Below, piece by piece: positions 45,820 through 53,484 of a stretch of 64,000 nt of DNA. The position numbers and the translations under genes are program-made. Each line of letters begins with the position of its first letter. Position 1 is the stretch's first letter. This DNA is from Acidobacteriota bacterium. Its GTDB lineage: Bacteria; Acidobacteriota; Terriglobia; 20CM-2-55-15. The DNA is taken from contig JAJEEE010000010.1 in NCBI GenBank assembly GCA_022821145.1, positions 1 through 64,000 of the forward strand, read 5' to 3'. Under the pieces are notes generated by a model. It was not told the DNA's origin. It saw only the letters and a program-made list of their open reading frames with translations, and did not search any database.

Positions 45820-47145
45820 ATGGCAGCATTCGTCGAGAAGAAGCATCTCTCACGCCGCACGTTCATGCGCGGCGCCGGCGTGGCCGTGGCCTTGCCGATG
45901 CTCGAGTCGATGGTGCCCGCCGCCACGCCGATGGGGCAGGCCGCCGCACCGAAGAACCGGCTCGGCGCGATCTATTTCCCCCACGGCGCGACGATGGCCA
46001 AGTGGACGCCGGCCGCCGACGGCGCCGGATTCGAGTTCTCCGAGATCCTGCAGCCCCTGGAACCGTTCCGCGACAGCGTCAACGTGATCAGCGATCTGCG
46101 GCATCCCATGGCGTACGGCAGCGGGTCGGCGACGGCCAACCACAACCGGTCATCGGCCGTCTTTCTCAGCGGCGCCTTCGCCGAAACCGGACCGCAGGCC
46201 TACCTCGGCGTCACGATGGACCAGGTGGCGGCCCGGCGCATCGGGCAGGAAACGCCGCTGCCCTCGGTGGAAATGTCGATCGAGGACAGCAGCCTGAGTT
46301 GCGGCGAGGGCATGAGCTGCGCCTACCGGAACACGATCTCCTGGCAGTCGGCCACTTCGCCGTTGCCGATGGAAAACAACCCGCAGGTCATCTTCGAGCG
46401 CCTCTTCGGCGACGGCAGCACCGAAGAACAACGCACGGCCCGCCGCCAGCAGTCCCTCAGCCTGCTGGACGACGTTCTGGGCGAAGTGAACGACCTCCGG
46501 GGCCGGCTCCCCGCGGCCGACAACCGCCGCCTGGACCAGTACCTGACCGACGTGCGCGAAATCGAGCGCCGGATCGAACGCGTGGGACAGCAGGTGTCCA
46601 CCGGCATCGCGGTGCCCGACGCGCCGGTGGGCATTCCCCAGGACTTCGAAGAGCACATGCACTTGATGTTCGACCTGTGGGTTCTGGCGTGGCAGGCCGA
46701 CATCACCCGCATCACGACGCTGCTGATGTCGAAAGAACTCTCCAACGCGGTCTATCCGAACAGCGGCGTCCGCGATTCGTTCCACACGCTGTCGCACCAC
46801 TCCCACAACCAGGAGAACAAGGACCGGTTCGCGGTCCTGAACAACTACCACGTCGGCGTCTTCACGTACCTGCTCGAGAAGCTGCGCGCGACGCCGGACG
46901 GCGACGGCGACCTGCTGCGGAACTCCATGGTGCTCTACGGCAGCGGGATCAGCGACGGCAACGAGCACAACCACGACCCGCTCCCGGTCATCCTGGCCGG
47001 CCGCGCCTCGGGCCGCCTCGAGACGGGACGCCACATGCGCAACCCGTCGGGAACGACCATGTCCAACCTGTTGCTGGCGATGCTGCACAAGCTGGGCATC
47101 GAAGAGGAAAGCTTCGGCGACAGCACCGAGGTGATGTCGATCTAG
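45820..47145 (+). CDS. Tat-exported DUF1552 protein, cassette A
   Basis: Protein of 441 residues. The start carries a twin-arginine signal SRRTFMRGAG followed by a hydrophobic stretch, so it is exported folded through Tat. The body is a DUF1552 domain: RLGAIYFPHGA, VNVISDLRHPM, a long loop with paired Cys in LSCGEGMSCAY, and GSGISDGNEHNHDPLPVILAG near the end. Its fold resembles phosphatase/sulfatase-like proteins such as DUF1501, but no enzyme activity is known. A GAGGAGG site lies at 45805-45811. TTGTCG and TAAGAT in the gap may form a weak own promoter. Confidence 0.92.
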   Translation: MAAFVEKKHLSRRTFMRGAGVAVALPMLESMVPAATPMGQAAAPKNRLGAIYFPHGATMAKWTPAADGAGFEFSEILQPLEPFRDSVNVISDLRHPMAYGSGSATANHNRSSAVFLSGAFAETGPQAYLGVTMDQVAARRIGQETPLPSVEMSIEDSSLSCGEGMSCAYRNTISWQSATSPLPMENNPQVIFERLFGDGSTEEQRTARRQQSLSLLDDVLGEVNDLRGRLPAADNRRLDQYLTDVREIERRIERVGQQVSTGIAVPDAPVGIPQDFEEHMHLMFDLWVLAWQADITRITTLLMSKELSNAVYPNSGVRDSFHTLSHHSHNQENKDRFAVLNNYHVGVFTYLLEKLRATPDGDGDLLRNSMVLYGSGISDGNEHNHDPLPVILAGRASGRLETGRHMRNPSGTTMSNLLLAMLHKLGIEEESFGDSTEVMSI

Positions 47146-47438
47146 GGCCCCGCCGTGACAGGCCGCGGCGCCCGATCGGCGACGCACTGCGGCCGGGCAG
47201 CATAGCCGGAGGCGCATGCCTGCCGGCCCGTCCACACTCCACGCGGCCTGTCGACCTCGCAGTCTACCCGTCTCGGTACGACATGCACCGCAACCCGAGG
47301 CGCCTTGCCGTAACGGAGCCGTCCGTTTACCGCAAAGCCTGGCGGTTATGTCGGCGACTTGCCACGCGATGACGCAACGAGCGTGGCGAAGGGACCCTGC
47401 AGATTCGTTCCGTGACATCGTTGACAGGTCGTCCGTTC
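47146..47438. other. Gap with no recognisable gene
   Basis: After the DUF1552 stop the sequence is GC-rich and I see no coding signal or convincing terminator. From about 47400 base composition shifts toward lower GC, which marks the left side of the accessory island. Confidence 0.5.
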
Positions 47439-47663
47439 ATGGACAAGAATCGGCGTAGGCGTGTCACGACCAACAACGACTCAAGGGAACGTGACGAACT
47501 GCTGGCGAAAGCCGTTCATGAGTTGACTCGGCAGTCCAGGGAGGCCGATCGCATTCCACTCACCAATGAGTTTCGCATGGCACGCGAAAAAGCAGTTGAA
47601 GGAATCCAGAGAAGGAACGTCAGGAGTACACGAAATGGCGGACAGGAAACAGTTTGTGGGTGA
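47439..47663 (+). CDS. Small hypothetical protein
   Basis: Possible 74-residue protein starting MDKNRRRRV; an ATG-like earlier start at 47412 would add nine residues. It is basic at the start and then helical (ERDELLAKAVHELTRQSREADR). No clear ribosome site. The last 29 bp overlap the next small gene, an arrangement seen in two-gene modules. Its reading frame is in a lower-GC zone. I do not recognise it. Confidence 0.35.
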   Translation: MDKNRRRRVTTNNDSRERDELLAKAVHELTRQSREADRIPLTNEFRMAREKAVEGIQRRNVRSTRNGGQETVCG

Positions 47664-47844
47664 CATGTCCGTTGACCCCAGACTGCGAGCGTTGCTCGAT
47701 TCGTCGGCAGAAGTCAACGTGACCGAGGAAGACTTGAGAGAACAGAGAATCAGTTTTGCTTTTGGGAACGCTCCGGTCGACGCGAAGGACATTACCAAAG
47801 AAAGCGTCCGGCTAGCCTCCAAGAATCTTCGCTTGCGACGCTAG
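47635..47844 (+). CDS. Small hypothetical protein
   Basis: Possible 69-residue protein starting MADRKQFVGD. The start is chosen because AGGAG lies at 47622-47626, eight bases upstream. The acidic middle (SAEVNVTEEDLREQRISFAFG) and basic end (SVRLASKNLRLRR) have normal protein composition, unlike random frames here. A longer frame from 47566 exists but lacks a ribosome site. Function unknown. Confidence 0.5.
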   Translation: MADRKQFVGDMSVDPRLRALLDSSAEVNVTEEDLREQRISFAFGNAPVDAKDITKESVRLASKNLRLRR

Positions 47845-48585
47845 ACGGACACCGCCAGTTCCGCGCTCCTCCATAAACTTTCTCCATGTCGATTCGCGAG
47901 AGAGAGCATCCCCAACTCTACCTGTGCCGCCCATCGGATCGTGCGCCGTCATCTGGCGCGCGTTGTCGCGGTCGGCGAACTCGTCGAAGTACAACGTGCG
48001 AGTCAATTAGTCCGTCCCAAGAATTCGTCAGTTCCAAAAGAACAGGGAGGGTATCGGGACAACACAGTGTTTCCGGCGGCTTGATCGGAAACCAACCTAG
48101 CCCTATGAAATCCAGACCGACGTCATGAACCGACGAAAGACAGTGACATCTTTCGGAAAGCTGCGACGCGACCAATGCGAAAACGGACCGACGGCGTCAG
48201 CGAGGAGAAATCCTCCCTGTCGTGCTCCGCCGTCTCGGCAATCGACCAGATCCGCGCGGTGTCCTCTTCGGCGAAGAGTCTTCGAAACACGCGATCCCGT
48301 GAACACCTCCGAAATCGATGGGAATACACTACCTAGGGCCGGCTGGACCCGGGCCGCGCCTGGATCGTCGCCAGTCCCGCCGTCGAAATCCCCAGCCCGC
48401 CGACAACGACAAAAAATCGATTTGAGTTTCGCACCTTCCGTCACCGAACCTCCCTCCGCTGCAGCGTCCCAATCGGCCCTCCGATACCGATTCTGGCATG
48501 GGCACCGCAGATAAAGTGCCCGGTTCCCGCTCCCATTCTCGAAACGTCCCAGGCATGCCGAATTCTCAGCGATGTCGGCATACAG
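47845..48585. pseudogene. Gene-poor stretch with possible decayed minus-strand coding remnants
   Basis: No intact gene is convincing in these 740 bp. On the minus strand three pieces in different frames have natural composition: FRRLFAEEDTARIWSIAET (about 48300-48240), SWDGLIDSH (about 48022-47996) and TLYFDEFADRDNARQM (about 47994-47947). The last two abut, as if joined by one frameshift. This may be an old gene broken by indels. I cannot name the family, and chance is possible. Confidence 0.3.
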
Positions 48586-48602
48586 TTCCGAATCTCGGAA
48601 CA
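48586..48602 (-). terminator. Hairpin after the HD-domain gene
   Basis: GTTCCGA (48586-48592) and TCGGAAC (48596-48602) pair over a 3-nt loop, 12 bp past the stop of the HD gene in its direction of transcription. No U-run follows, so termination is not certain. Confidence 0.4.
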
Positions 48603-48614
48603 CTCGGACGGCCG

Positions 48615-50369
48615 CTAGTGTGACCGGTCCCGCCGAATCGCCTCATAGAAGCTCTCTGAGTGAATCTTCGTAACCTTCGACAGAGCACGCCGAGCAGCAA
48701 TGACGACATCACCGTGAAACTCGGAAAAGGCGAAGACTCGGACATTATAGCGAAAATGTGTATAGGCCTGAGTCCATTGACCGATTGGGAAGACCAGTGT
48801 CAACGGTATTCCGGTCTCTTCGTTAGTGCGCCTTACTACTAGTTCATTGACATCTTCGAAAGTAGGGGGTCTCGGGACATCGAGCCATACACCCGCCTTT
48901 ACCAACGCCTCGTCGGCATTAGCCGCCATGCCGGCCCGCATATTCAGAAGTTCCTCCCCGATATTTCTCTGGACCTCGTCCACGATACGTTCCCGATTCG
49001 CCTTGTCCTGCAGAGCCGTCAAAAAATTGGTCACCAACGCCCTCTCCGCATGGCTCGGGACAGATCCGTTGATTCCATAGACTTCACGCGGCAAAACGCG
49101 ATTGCGGATTCTATAAAGATATTGCTGAAGAACCGCGTCCGTCGGTTCCGCCGCCAAGTCTCCGCCGATCGCCGCATCGCTCATGCCGAGAAAAAAAGTC
49201 ACAATGTCATCGTCAGACGTGCCGTGGCGTTGCCACATGTCAACCTTACGCTCCAATGCCCTCTTCAGAAGACCTTCCGCCGCACGAACCTTTGGATGAT
49301 GGTAGATGTAGCTGAACAACATCAACTTGCAGATGACAATCTGCTCAATCGCGTTCATACCCTCTTTTGGAAGTCTAAGCCGATACGTGTCGTAGAAAGG
49401 AAATGAATTTGACGAGTTCTTGGGAGAGCGGCTGACTGAGTGTCCGGCGGCGTTGTACAGCGCCTCAAGGCGATCTTCACCGTCCGCCAGCGTTTCCTTT
49501 TCGATCCGGATGGAATAAAGATACCTTTCCAAGTCATATCGTAAGGGCAGTCCGGCGTTAGCGGCGTCTCGAAGAAGATAGTCGAGCTTGTCGGAATCGA
49601 ATCCGGAGGAAACGATGTCGGCGATGAATTGAAAGAAGGGGTGGTCGCTTCGTCCAACGAGAAATAGTGCCACCCGCACGAGATTGACCGGCCCTTCGTA
49701 CTCCTTCGGTGTGCCAGACTTCAAACGCCTCGATTGAGCACTGCTCAACAGCCCTGTCACTCCGTCCGAAAGGGCAACACAGAACGAGATTACTTCGCCC
49801 GCTCCTTTGGACTTTCCGGTCAGACGTGACAGTTCAAGCGATGCCGCTTTGAGAGGCGACAACTTCTCGTACACTAATTCGGAAGTATGGCTAAACAGAC
49901 TGTGGCCGACGTCGTGCAACAGTGCAGCGAGCCTCAGCTCTTGCTTGAGTTGAAGTATGCGGAGATCCGTGTCGCCGCCTACCGGAATGCTATTGAGAAT
50001 CGTCTCGATCTCGCCGCGGGACCGAGTCAGCAAGGCGTCGAAGGTGCGGGAGGCAACGGTCATTACGCCGACACAATGCTCGAAGCGAGTATGACGAGCG
50101 GAAGGATACACGTGGTACGCCAAGCCGACTTGATGGATGTCGCGTAACCGTTGAAAGATTGGAGAGTCTATTAACACCAGTTCGCGCCAGCTGAGGGTAT
50201 TCGTGCCCCATAGATTGTCGTGTACTACTTTCGATGTCTTCACGGGAAGCACCGGGTGGACCGCTTCCGGGCCGAAGAATTCGGGATGTGCCGTCTCGAA
50301 GTACCGATCCACTAAACGCGAAATGTGCGCCAGAGCTGGAAGGTCCTTGAGAAACGCAGCGCGGTTCAT
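48615..50369 (-). CDS. SAMHD1-like HD-domain phosphohydrolase
   Basis: Protein of 584 residues from MNRAAFLKDL at 50369. A GTG at 50384 overlapping the upstream stop (GTGA) is an alternative start. The HD metal site is His98 (ARHTRFEH), His152-Asp153 (LLHDVGHSLFSH) and an Asp in GFDSDKLDYLLRD (about 257-268). These follow SAMHD1 and COG1078 dNTP triphosphohydrolases. About 300 residues C-terminal to the HD core are helical and not recognised. Base composition is clearly lower in GC than its neighbours, which suggests transfer. SAMHD1-like enzymes can deplete dNTPs and limit virus growth; a defence role here is a hypothesis. Confidence 0.88.
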   Translation of the reverse strand: MNRAAFLKDLPALAHISRLVDRYFETAHPEFFGPEAVHPVLPVKTSKVVHDNLWGTNTLSWRELVLIDSPIFQRLRDIHQVGLAYHVYPSARHTRFEHCVGVMTVASRTFDALLTRSRGEIETILNSIPVGGDTDLRILQLKQELRLAALLHDVGHSLFSHTSELVYEKLSPLKAASLELSRLTGKSKGAGEVISFCVALSDGVTGLLSSAQSRRLKSGTPKEYEGPVNLVRVALFLVGRSDHPFFQFIADIVSSGFDSDKLDYLLRDAANAGLPLRYDLERYLYSIRIEKETLADGEDRLEALYNAAGHSVSRSPKNSSNSFPFYDTYRLRLPKEGMNAIEQIVICKLMLFSYIYHHPKVRAAEGLLKRALERKVDMWQRHGTSDDDIVTFFLGMSDAAIGGDLAAEPTDAVLQQYLYRIRNRVLPREVYGINGSVPSHAERALVTNFLTALQDKANRERIVDEVQRNIGEELLNMRAGMAANADEALVKAGVWLDVPRPPTFEDVNELVVRRTNEETGIPLTLVFPIGQWTQAYTHFRYNVRVFAFSEFHGDVVIAARRALSKVTKIHSESFYEAIRRDRSH

Positions 50370-50380
50370 CGAAGGGGTTA

Positions 50381-50779
50381 TCACGCACCGGGGGAAAACT
50401 GTTGCTTGGCCAACGAAACGGCTTCTTTCAGGAATCGTTTGGTGCCGTCGGGGAGGTCCTCGGTCTCTTGAGACCACAAGTCAGCGACAGCATTAGGGAG
50501 CGTTATCGTGTCGTAGTGGGGATTCGCGGCAGAAACGCTAGCATTCCAGTGCAGTGCTTGCAGGAAGTCCGTCAGTTCTTGACACTTTGGGTATGGACCA
50601 TCCCAATTGAAACAGAGGTGAGCGAGAAATTCCGGCTTGCCCTGTGCGTCACGGCGCTTCAACTGGTAAAACAAGGCATGCCATGGCTCCTCGTCCTTGA
50701 AGGGCATAGCAACGCTCGCCTTCTGCATTGCGGCAGCGATCTGCTTTACCAATTCACCCAGAGACATTTCGAGATTCAT
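50381..50779 (-). CDS. Small protein encoded just before the HD phosphohydrolase
   Basis: Protein of 132 residues starting MNLEMSLGEL with a GAGGAG site upstream. No signal peptide or membrane segment. It starts with a helix (ELVKQIAAAMQKASVAM), then WHALFYQLKRRD, a FLAHLCFNWDGPYPKCQELTD strand-rich centre, and ends with a helix (TKRFLKEAVSLAKQQF). I do not recognise the family. The stop lies 11 bp before the HD start (or overlaps its GTG), so the two form an operon and the product may regulate or complete the HD enzyme. Lower GC, like its partner. Confidence 0.7.
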   Translation of the reverse strand: MNLEMSLGELVKQIAAAMQKASVAMPFKDEEPWHALFYQLKRRDAQGKPEFLAHLCFNWDGPYPKCQELTDFLQALHWNASVSAANPHYDTITLPNAVADLWSQETEDLPDGTKRFLKEAVSLAKQQFSPGA

Positions 50780-51139
50780 GCGTGCTCCTCGTGCAAGCGT
50801 AGAGCAAGAACGACGGTCCTGATCGTAAACCCGTGCCCGCCATCAACGCAAGAAAAACGGGAACTACAGCGCGTTGGGCCAAAGTACGTGCTAACAAAGT
50901 AGCATCCGACGGCGGCAGGCCAGGTAAGGTCCCAGCAGAGCGAGCCGGGGACACTCATCGCGTCGACAATAACACCGTCGGACGGCGGCGGGATTGCGGC
51001 GGGAAACGGCGCAGCACTGCGCTTCTTTCACCACCGCGGCGGTGTCCGGCTGAGTTGATCGAGGGGCATTGTCTGCATATCGATCGCGGAGCCGCGAACG
51101 GCCGATGTTGTTGTCGCAGAGAGTTCGGCGCATGAGGTT
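50780..51139. other. Gap without a supported gene
   Basis: The first part must hold the promoter of the HD operon, but I see no clear -35/-10 pair. The rest, up to the VWFA remnant, shows no natural coding frame. Base composition returns to GC-rich by about 50950, which marks the right side of the island. Confidence 0.5.
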
Positions 51140-51572
51140 CGCCCGTCGGCCGTTCATGGACCACCAGGGCGGGACTTCCTCGCCGACATGTCAGCGCGAG
51201 GCAAGCATATCGCCGTTTTCGAGCGTTGCGAGGATGCGCTGACCGTGCTGGCCGCCTACACGGCTTTTCCGCCCGTCGTTCGCAACGCGCTCAAGGGCCT
51301 GCGCCCGTCGCACTCTCTGGCACTGGCAGAGAACGTGGAGTTCGGCGGGCTGGATTCGAATCACCGACTTGGACGGGGACTCGAACCTGCCGCCCGTCGT
51401 TCACGAGACCCGTCTCACGAACGCTGAATTCACAACGGCCCGGCGGTTGATGAGCGCGACCATCCCGCAAGCAGTCGAAATCGGCGGCGACGCCGGCCAA
51501 CGCCGCCTAGCCGTGCATGATGCAGCGACGCGGGAGACCGGTTCGTTGTGGCTTCGCCGTGACGAAGAATGA
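51140..51572 (+). pseudogene. Deleted remnant of a VWFA-related gene
   Basis: Homology to the genes downstream starts near RPFMDHQ (about 51148) and continues as KHIAVFERCEDALTVLAAYT and GLRPSHSLAL in one frame. At about 51357 it jumps to the extreme C-terminus: ITDLDGDSNLPPVVHETRLT and on to GSLWLRRDEE in another frame. Compared with the intact copy at 51688, the N-terminal 150 codons and roughly 290 internal codons are missing, and there are at least two frameshifts. It keeps the tail and intergenic sequence of the family, so it is a decayed tandem copy. Confidence 0.85.
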
Positions 51573-51687
51573 CCGAGCCGGGTCGAAGAAAATGGGCCGT
51601 GCGGCGGCCCGATGATACGCTTCAGTTGTCGGTTCGCGGCGACGTCAGCGAGGATCTGCGCCGGTACTGTCGCTCCGACAACGCTGT

Positions 51688-53373
51688 ATGACACGCATCG
51701 TGGTATACGGTCCGAACCGAAGGCTGGGTACATTGGTCGCCCGACTGGCGGTCATTGTCTGTCTTTGGTCCGGCGCGAGCCTTCTATGCGCCGCGCAAGC
51801 CGGAGACGAACCCGATGTCCTGCGTGTCGGCGCCCAGCTCGTGCAGGTGAACGTCGTCGTCACCGACGACGACGGCCCCGTCCACGATCTGACGGCCGAC
51901 GACTTCACCGTGCTGGACGACGGCGTCGTACGCACGATCGAGGTGTTCGAGGTCATCCGCTCCGAGACCGGCGATTCCGATGCGGCGGCGATGCTGCCCG
52001 ACCACGTCGTATCGAACCGGCTGGACCGCCGCGGACGCCGGCCCGAATCCGCCACGGCCATTCTCGTCGACCGGCTGAACACGCTCGGCCCCGATCAGGC
52101 GTTCATGGACGACCAGGTCCGGACTTTCCTCGATGAAGCGGCAGCCGGCGGCGAGCATGTCGCCGTCCTCGAACTCCGAGAGGACGGCCTGACCGTCCTG
52201 GCCGACTTTACGAATCACGCCTCGGTCCTTCGGAACGCGCTGGAGAGCCGCCGCCCGTCCCACTCCCTGGCGATGGAGTCGAGCCAGGACTTCTTCATGG
52301 GCGGATTGGACCCCGTGCTGGCGGAAGCGGCGGGGGAATCCACCGGCGACGAAGACGACAATGCCGACGGATTGGCGACCACGTTGCTGATCCAGGTTCA
52401 ACGGTACTACATGAACCGGCGCGTCTTGCTGACGGCCGCGGCGCTCGAGGCCGGCGCACGATACTTGTCACCGTTGCCCGGCCGGAAGAACCTCGTATGG
52501 CTTTCCGCGCAGTTTCCGTTTCCGTACAGGCCTTGGCAGGACCCGCGATTCAACATCGCCGGCGCCAACCTGCCGCCCGCGACGCTCGACCGGATCGAGG
52601 ACGTCTTTCGCATCATCGTCGACAGTGACGTCGCCGTGTATCCGATCGATGCATTGGGACTCCGCAGCGAACGCTTCCGCGGCTTCGGGGGCAACCGCGA
52701 CGCGGCCGCGGACTTGAACAAAATAGTCGATCTGCCGATGAGGATCGCCGCGGTCACCGGGGGACGCACGTCGTTCAACACGAACGGGCTGACCACCCGG
52801 ATGCGCGAGGCGGTCCGTGACATGAACGCCAGCTACTCGCTCGGGTTCTACGTTCCGGAAGTCGAGTCCGACGCGGAGTTCCATGAGATCGACGTTCGTG
52901 TCGAGCGCGATGACGTCGACGTCCTGCACCGGAGCGGCTACTTCGGGTTCGACGCCTCCCCGTCGGTCGAACGCGCCCTGAACCAGACGTTGACGGATCC
53001 GTTCGACGCGACCGGCATCGGCCTGCTCGCGGCCGCGGAACCCATACCGGACGAAACGGGCAGCTATACGGTCACACTCGCAGTCGACGTGAATGACATC
53101 GACCTGATTCGGAAAGGCGACCACTGGGCCGGTTCACTCACGGTCGCGATGGGTTTCTACGCTACTTCGTTGGACGAGTATCGGCGTTTCGCGCCCGTCC
53201 GTCACGAGGTCCGCCTAACGGATTCGCAACTCGCAACGGCCCGGCAGGTGATGAGCGTGATCATCCCGCAAGCAGTCGATACGGGGAACGACGCCGGCCA
53301 TCTCCGCGTGGCCGTGCAGGATGCAGCGACGGGCGAGACCGGTTCGCTCTGGCTGAGCCTCGGCCAAGAATAG
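51688..53373 (+). CDS. VWFA-related acidobacterial domain protein, copy 1
   Basis: Protein of 561 residues of the TIGR03436 type. A hydrophobic signal segment (about 13-32, LAVIVCLWSGASLLCAAQ) exports it. Next is a beta-sandwich-like block LRVGAQLVQVNVVVTDDDGPVHDLTADDF, then a von Willebrand A-type domain from about 105. The metal-site motif DxSxS is replaced by DRLNT (ILVDRLNTLG), so metal-ion-dependent adhesion is doubtful. GRKNLVWLSAQFPFPY and NASYSLGFYVPEVESD are conserved in all copies. Function unknown; probably binds protein at the cell envelope. Its promoter-proximal sequence is duplicated ahead of copy 2. Confidence 0.9.
   Translation: MTRIVVYGPNRRLGTLVARLAVIVCLWSGASLLCAAQAGDEPDVLRVGAQLVQVNVVVTDDDGPVHDLTADDFTVLDDGVVRTIEVFEVIRSETGDSDAAAMLPDHVVSNRLDRRGRRPESATAILVDRLNTLGPDQAFMDDQVRTFLDEAAAGGEHVAVLELREDGLTVLADFTNHASVLRNALESRRPSHSLAMESSQDFFMGGLDPVLAEAAGESTGDEDDNADGLATTLLIQVQRYYMNRRVLLTAAALEAGARYLSPLPGRKNLVWLSAQFPFPYRPWQDPRFNIAGANLPPATLDRIEDVFRIIVDSDVAVYPIDALGLRSERFRGFGGNRDAAADLNKIVDLPMRIAAVTGGRTSFNTNGLTTRMREAVRDMNASYSLGFYVPEVESDAEFHEIDVRVERDDVDVLHRSGYFGFDASPSVERALNQTLTDPFDATGIGLLAAAEPIPDETGSYTVTLAVDVNDIDLIRKGDHWAGSLTVAMGFYATSLDEYRRFAPVRHEVRLTDSQLATARQVMSVIIPQAVDTGNDAGHLRVAVQDAATGETGSLWLSLGQE
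53299..53364 (+). repeat. 66-bp exact direct repeat, left copy
   Basis: These 66 bp at the 3' end of VWFA copy 1, encoding HLRVAVQDAATGETGSLWLS and the next residues, are identical base for base to 55120-55185 in copy 2, while flanking codons differ. This is the mark of recent duplication or gene conversion. Confidence 0.9.
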
Positions 53374-53380
53374 CCGAGCC

Positions 53381-53412
53381 CGGTCCAAGGAAATGTCCGG
53401 TCCAAGGAAATG
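53381..53412 (+). repeat. Short tandem duplication after VWFA copy 1
   Basis: CGGTCCAAGGAAATG occurs at 53381-53395 and again at 53398-53412. The matching place after the pseudogene (about 51580-51600) has one copy, so this is a local slippage duplication in the intergenic repeat. Confidence 0.8.
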
Positions 53413-53484
53413 GGCCTCGCGGCGATCCGATGATACGCTTCAGCTACAGGTCTACGGCGACGTCGGCCGCCTCGGTAACGCTGT

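Noticed and set aside
48103-48603. 166-codon minus-strand frame
   Set aside because: Composition is unlike a normal protein and natural-looking pieces lie in other frames of the same strand, so it is not reported as a gene.
50833-51135. 100-codon plus-strand frame before the VWFA remnant
   Set aside because: Basic, Cys/Arg-rich, no ribosome site and no similarity to the VWFA family.
47146-51139. CRISPR array or tRNA attachment site around the island
   Set aside because: No regularly spaced repeats and no tRNA-like sequence or flanking direct repeat were seen.
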